Below are positions 61,104 to 64,000 of a stretch of DNA of 64,000 nucleotides, piece by piece (position 1 is the first letter of the stretch; the number at the start of each line of letters is the position of its first letter). A program made the translations under genes and the position numbers. The notes beneath the pieces are model-generated. The model was not told the DNA's origin. It saw only the letters and a program-made list of their open reading frames with translations, and did no database searches. Where the stretch lies: the NCBI GenBank assembly GCA_905250075.1, contig CAJNOP010000024.1:1767883-1831882 (forward strand). Reading direction: 5' to 3'. The DNA is from Rotaria sp. Silwood1. Taxonomy: Eukaryota > Rotifera > Eurotatoria > Philodinida > Philodinidae.

Positions 61104-63038
61104 ATTAACTGTGTCACATATATATGATAATGTTCTTTTTCTTTTGTGTATTCTATTTTTATATTTCTTTGTAAAAGATATTTTTTGTGCAGATATAATT
61201 AGATTTCAATAGGATTTATCAGATAATGTATTATTTCTTTCATTTACTATTAAAAATAAATTTCGTCATATATATTATTTAAAACGTTCGATAAGAATTT
61301 TCAATTAATGTTGCTTAATAGCTGATACAGCAGAATAAATGAACCTTTCAATATCTCTACTATTTCTTACTGTTTTGGACTGAGCTTTTTTTCCAAAAAA
61401 ATGCAGTATGATATTGTCTACAAAACCAAAGGAAGACTTCTGCTAAAAATATAGAGGCCGAAAATGTATTGCTAACAATATAAAATTTTCAAAACATATT
61501 TCATAGTTCCGCTGACAATTTTAAAAAAATCTCTATAACTCTTCGATTGACTACAACATTATTAAATACACAAAACAAAAGATAATATTGTTATGACTTT
61601 AAAAAACTTTCTTTTGATTCGAAAAAGTGTCCCTGTCTGATTCTCTTCGCTCATCATCAACTATGTTTTTTTAAATTGTAATTATATTTCTACGGAGCCT
61701 TCTCAATCATCAATTTTCGTTCACATTTTTTCTTCAACGTTCGGTACTGCTTCATGATCATATACAAAGCAGTATACATAAGAACGGATCAAATTTCTTT
61801 TGCAATAACAACCATCGACATCTGCCATTATTAAAAACTTTATGAGAGGAAGTCGTTGGGTTTGCAACAAGTATTACCGAATATCTGTTTTTACATTAAT
61901 TATTTATGTTTGAAATATGATTGCTTATTCATTTGTTAAAAATTTATTCAACACAATTACATACATGACCCATGGGTGAGCCACTTTTTAAGAAAAAAGT
62001 ATGAATTAGATCGTTTTTTTTTTGTTTCTTTTGGATAATAAACATTTACTAAGATACTTCAAAGCACTATTTCAAGCACAATGAAGTATGCGCGAACAAA
62101 TGCCATATACGAAGAATAATATCATAATAAAAACTATTGAGAAGTATATTCTCTAGATACAAGATTCATACTAAGCAATTTTCTGTTGTAGTTTTCACCT
62201 CGTCAAAAGTAAAAAGTATTTAGGCATAATTCAGCAAAACTAGAAAGTGCAAATTAAATGTTTTACCTAAAATAAACCATTTGTTCGAAAGCACAAAGTT
62301 TGTGTTACAAAGACATGTTTTTCCTTAAAACTGAAACAAAGCAACGGATGTACATATTGCACCAAAGACATTTATTAGGAAAATTATTAAGTGATCTATT
62401 CAAGTTCTACAGAATGTGCATTAAAGCTTTTACATATTTCAATACCAGGACACAAGACATACGCAAAAGAAAATCAATTCTACGTTTGGAATTTGTTAGC
62501 AGTACATTATTCTGAATACTCTCTGAACAATTTTTTTTTACTTTTACTTTTTTAGTCAATTCTTCTCTATAGTTTTTGTAGACTATTTCATGTTACAAAC
62601 CTTAGAAAAAAATTCAATTCGAAATGTTACGAAGTAGCAGAAATATTGAGAGGTTCATTTAAATTGAAAAATTATTTAGCATGATCTTAGGAAGTTTCAT
62701 CATTGATTTGTTTTACACTAAAATCATCTATTTCAAATTTTCATTATTATTGAATCTTTTAATGGTTCTTTTTATGATTCGAAAATAATAAAATTTTAAG
62801 AATAGTACTCAAGTATAAAATGATAGTCTGATTTTACAATAGTTTTATACATCTATAAAAGATACTTGAGATTCAACCATCTTTAGAAAAAAAAAATTAA
62901 ACATAAAATAAAAGTCCAGCGAACCTTATAATAAAACTTTCATGATAGAAACCGATATCTTTACAACATCGACTATAAATTAAAGTATATTTATAACGAA
63001 AAGATTTCACCATTACTCTTACAAAAAAGAAAATCTTC
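61104..63038. other. Intergenic, no supported gene
   Basis: AT-rich, with short frames only. Holds the 3' flank of FANCI (AATAAA near 61254) and the promoter of the aminopeptidase gene. No repeats or RNA genes recognised. Confidence 0.5.
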
Positions 63039-64000
63039 ATGGAGAGCAATAAAGATGATGTGATCTTACTTGAACAAATTTATCAACAACGATCATTCCT
63101 ACATAAAAAAATTAGTTTAACATTACCTATATGTGCTTTATTGATTGTGGTTTTTGTTTTATCGGCATTCATTGTTTCAATATTTTCATTGTATTGGACT
63201 CAAAATACTGTATGTTTTGTAAGTAATAATGAAGCAATTAAACCAGACCAACCTAAATCAAGACCAGTTTATTATTCTCGACCAAAACGTAGTTTAACAT
63301 CAAGAAAAGCTGATATTCCATGTTTCAATTTTGATTGTTGTCATACATCTCTTAATCCTAATGCTCCGTGGAATCAAAGTCGACTACCGACAAATGTTTA
63401 TCCTATTGATTATCAGTTGACATTAGAATTATTTGAATTAAATGAAGCACATGATGAATATAGTGGTACAGTTGATATTGTTCTTGAAGTTCGGTCAGCA
63501 ACAAATGATATAATTCTTCATGGTGATTTACTCCTTTCCAATGTTACTGTAACTCAACGTGCAAGTCCGAACAATATTCCATTGGTTGTTGATTGTGCTG
63601 TACCATTTCCTAATACTCAAACACTGATTATACATTTGGGAGAACAACTACGAGTTGGTTTTACATATGATCTTCGTATTTCATTCTTTCGAGCATTAAG
63701 TGTTCATGGAACTGGAATATTTGAAAATCAATTTAATAAAGACCCATATGGAACAGAGTAAATAAAACGAAAATAATTTAAAAAAAAAACAAATTATAAT
63801 TTTGTTTTTCTTGATTTGTCACTTATTAATTCTAGAACATCTCGAATAATATTAACGCATCTGAAACCAGTACATGCTCGAGAAGCATTTCCATGTTTTG
63901 ATGAACCAGGTTTTAAAGCCAAATTTCAATTAACAGTAATGCATGAGAATAATACTAAAGCTTTGAGTAATTGGGATGAAGAGGTAAGAAAATAAGAAAA
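63039..64000 (+). CDS. M1-family membrane aminopeptidase (aminopeptidase N-like), 5' part
   Basis: Type II membrane zinc aminopeptidase, N-terminal part only; the gene runs past the window. Exon 1 63039-63757 and exon 2 63836-63983, then a GTAAGA donor. A short cytoplasmic tail is followed by a transmembrane helix at about 28-53 (ICALLIVVFVLSAFIVSIFS) and a stalk (PKRSLTSRKADIP). The N-terminal beta domain has the usual RLPTNVYPIDYQLTLELFEL, YSGTVDIVLEV and GTGIFENQF. Exon 2 supplies the M1 signature ILTHLKPVHAREAFPCFDEP followed by GFKAKFQLTV. The catalytic GAMEN and HEXXH motifs would lie downstream and are not seen. Expected to trim extracellular peptides. Confidence 0.9.

Noticed and set aside
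1..64000. tRNA, rRNA, CRISPR array or bacterial-type operon
   Set aside because: No B-box/cloverleaf, rRNA core or regularly spaced repeats with unique spacers were found; genes are intron-rich and eukaryotic.

Overview
The window is eukaryotic nuclear DNA, most likely from a bdelloid rotifer. It is AT-rich, genes are split by many tiny introns of about 50-75 bp, a membrane-anchored NHL-repeat gene of a type I associate with bdelloids is present, and several blocks carry the G-rich TGTGGG motif reported as the bdelloid telomere repeat. No tRNA, rRNA or CRISPR array was recognised. There is one 100-base assembly gap (50096-50195).

Layout. 0.6-13 kb is ordinary gene-dense sequence: an unknown nuclear-type protein, a TBC-domain Rab GAP with a one-base frameshift in a 10-A run, a SOUL/heme-binding protein, a RanBP9/10-type CTLH scaffold (10 exons), and a DUF3605-like protein transcribed divergently from it. 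13-15.2 kb holds a decayed partial FANCI copy followed by a RanBP9 relic. 15.2-25.8 kb is gene-poor. 25.8-33.4 kb is a mobile-element zone: hAT-type and piggyBac-type MITEs, a mariner remnant, a tandem array of duplicated exons, and TGTGGG/CCCACA inverted blocks. 33.6-44 kb contains small unrecognised genes plus a near-perfect palindrome. 44.8-45.7 kb is a nested inverted repeat. 45.9-49.5 kb is a partial NHL gene. 50.5-52.4 kb holds two decayed genes. 52.5-61.1 kb is a complete 28-exon FANCI gene, and 63.0 kb to the end begins an M1 aminopeptidase.

The main structural result is that the block RanBP9(5' part)-DUF3605-FANCI appears to have been tandemly duplicated and then reciprocally resolved. 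Copy 1 keeps RanBP9 and DUF3605 but lost FANCI. Copy 2 keeps FANCI, while its RanBP9 and DUF3605 are relics, and about 36.7 kb of accessory DNA now separates the parts. The second result is a dispersed family of foldbacks built from telomere-like repeats, always G-rich arm first and C-rich arm second, two of which share the same 34-bp core.

All exon models were read by eye from splice consensus and frame continuity. For the main genes the exon lengths sum to whole codons (FANCI 3930 nt, RanBP9 2316 nt, the 37-39 kb gene 1455 nt, the 41.4-42.0 kb gene 483 nt), which supports the boundaries.
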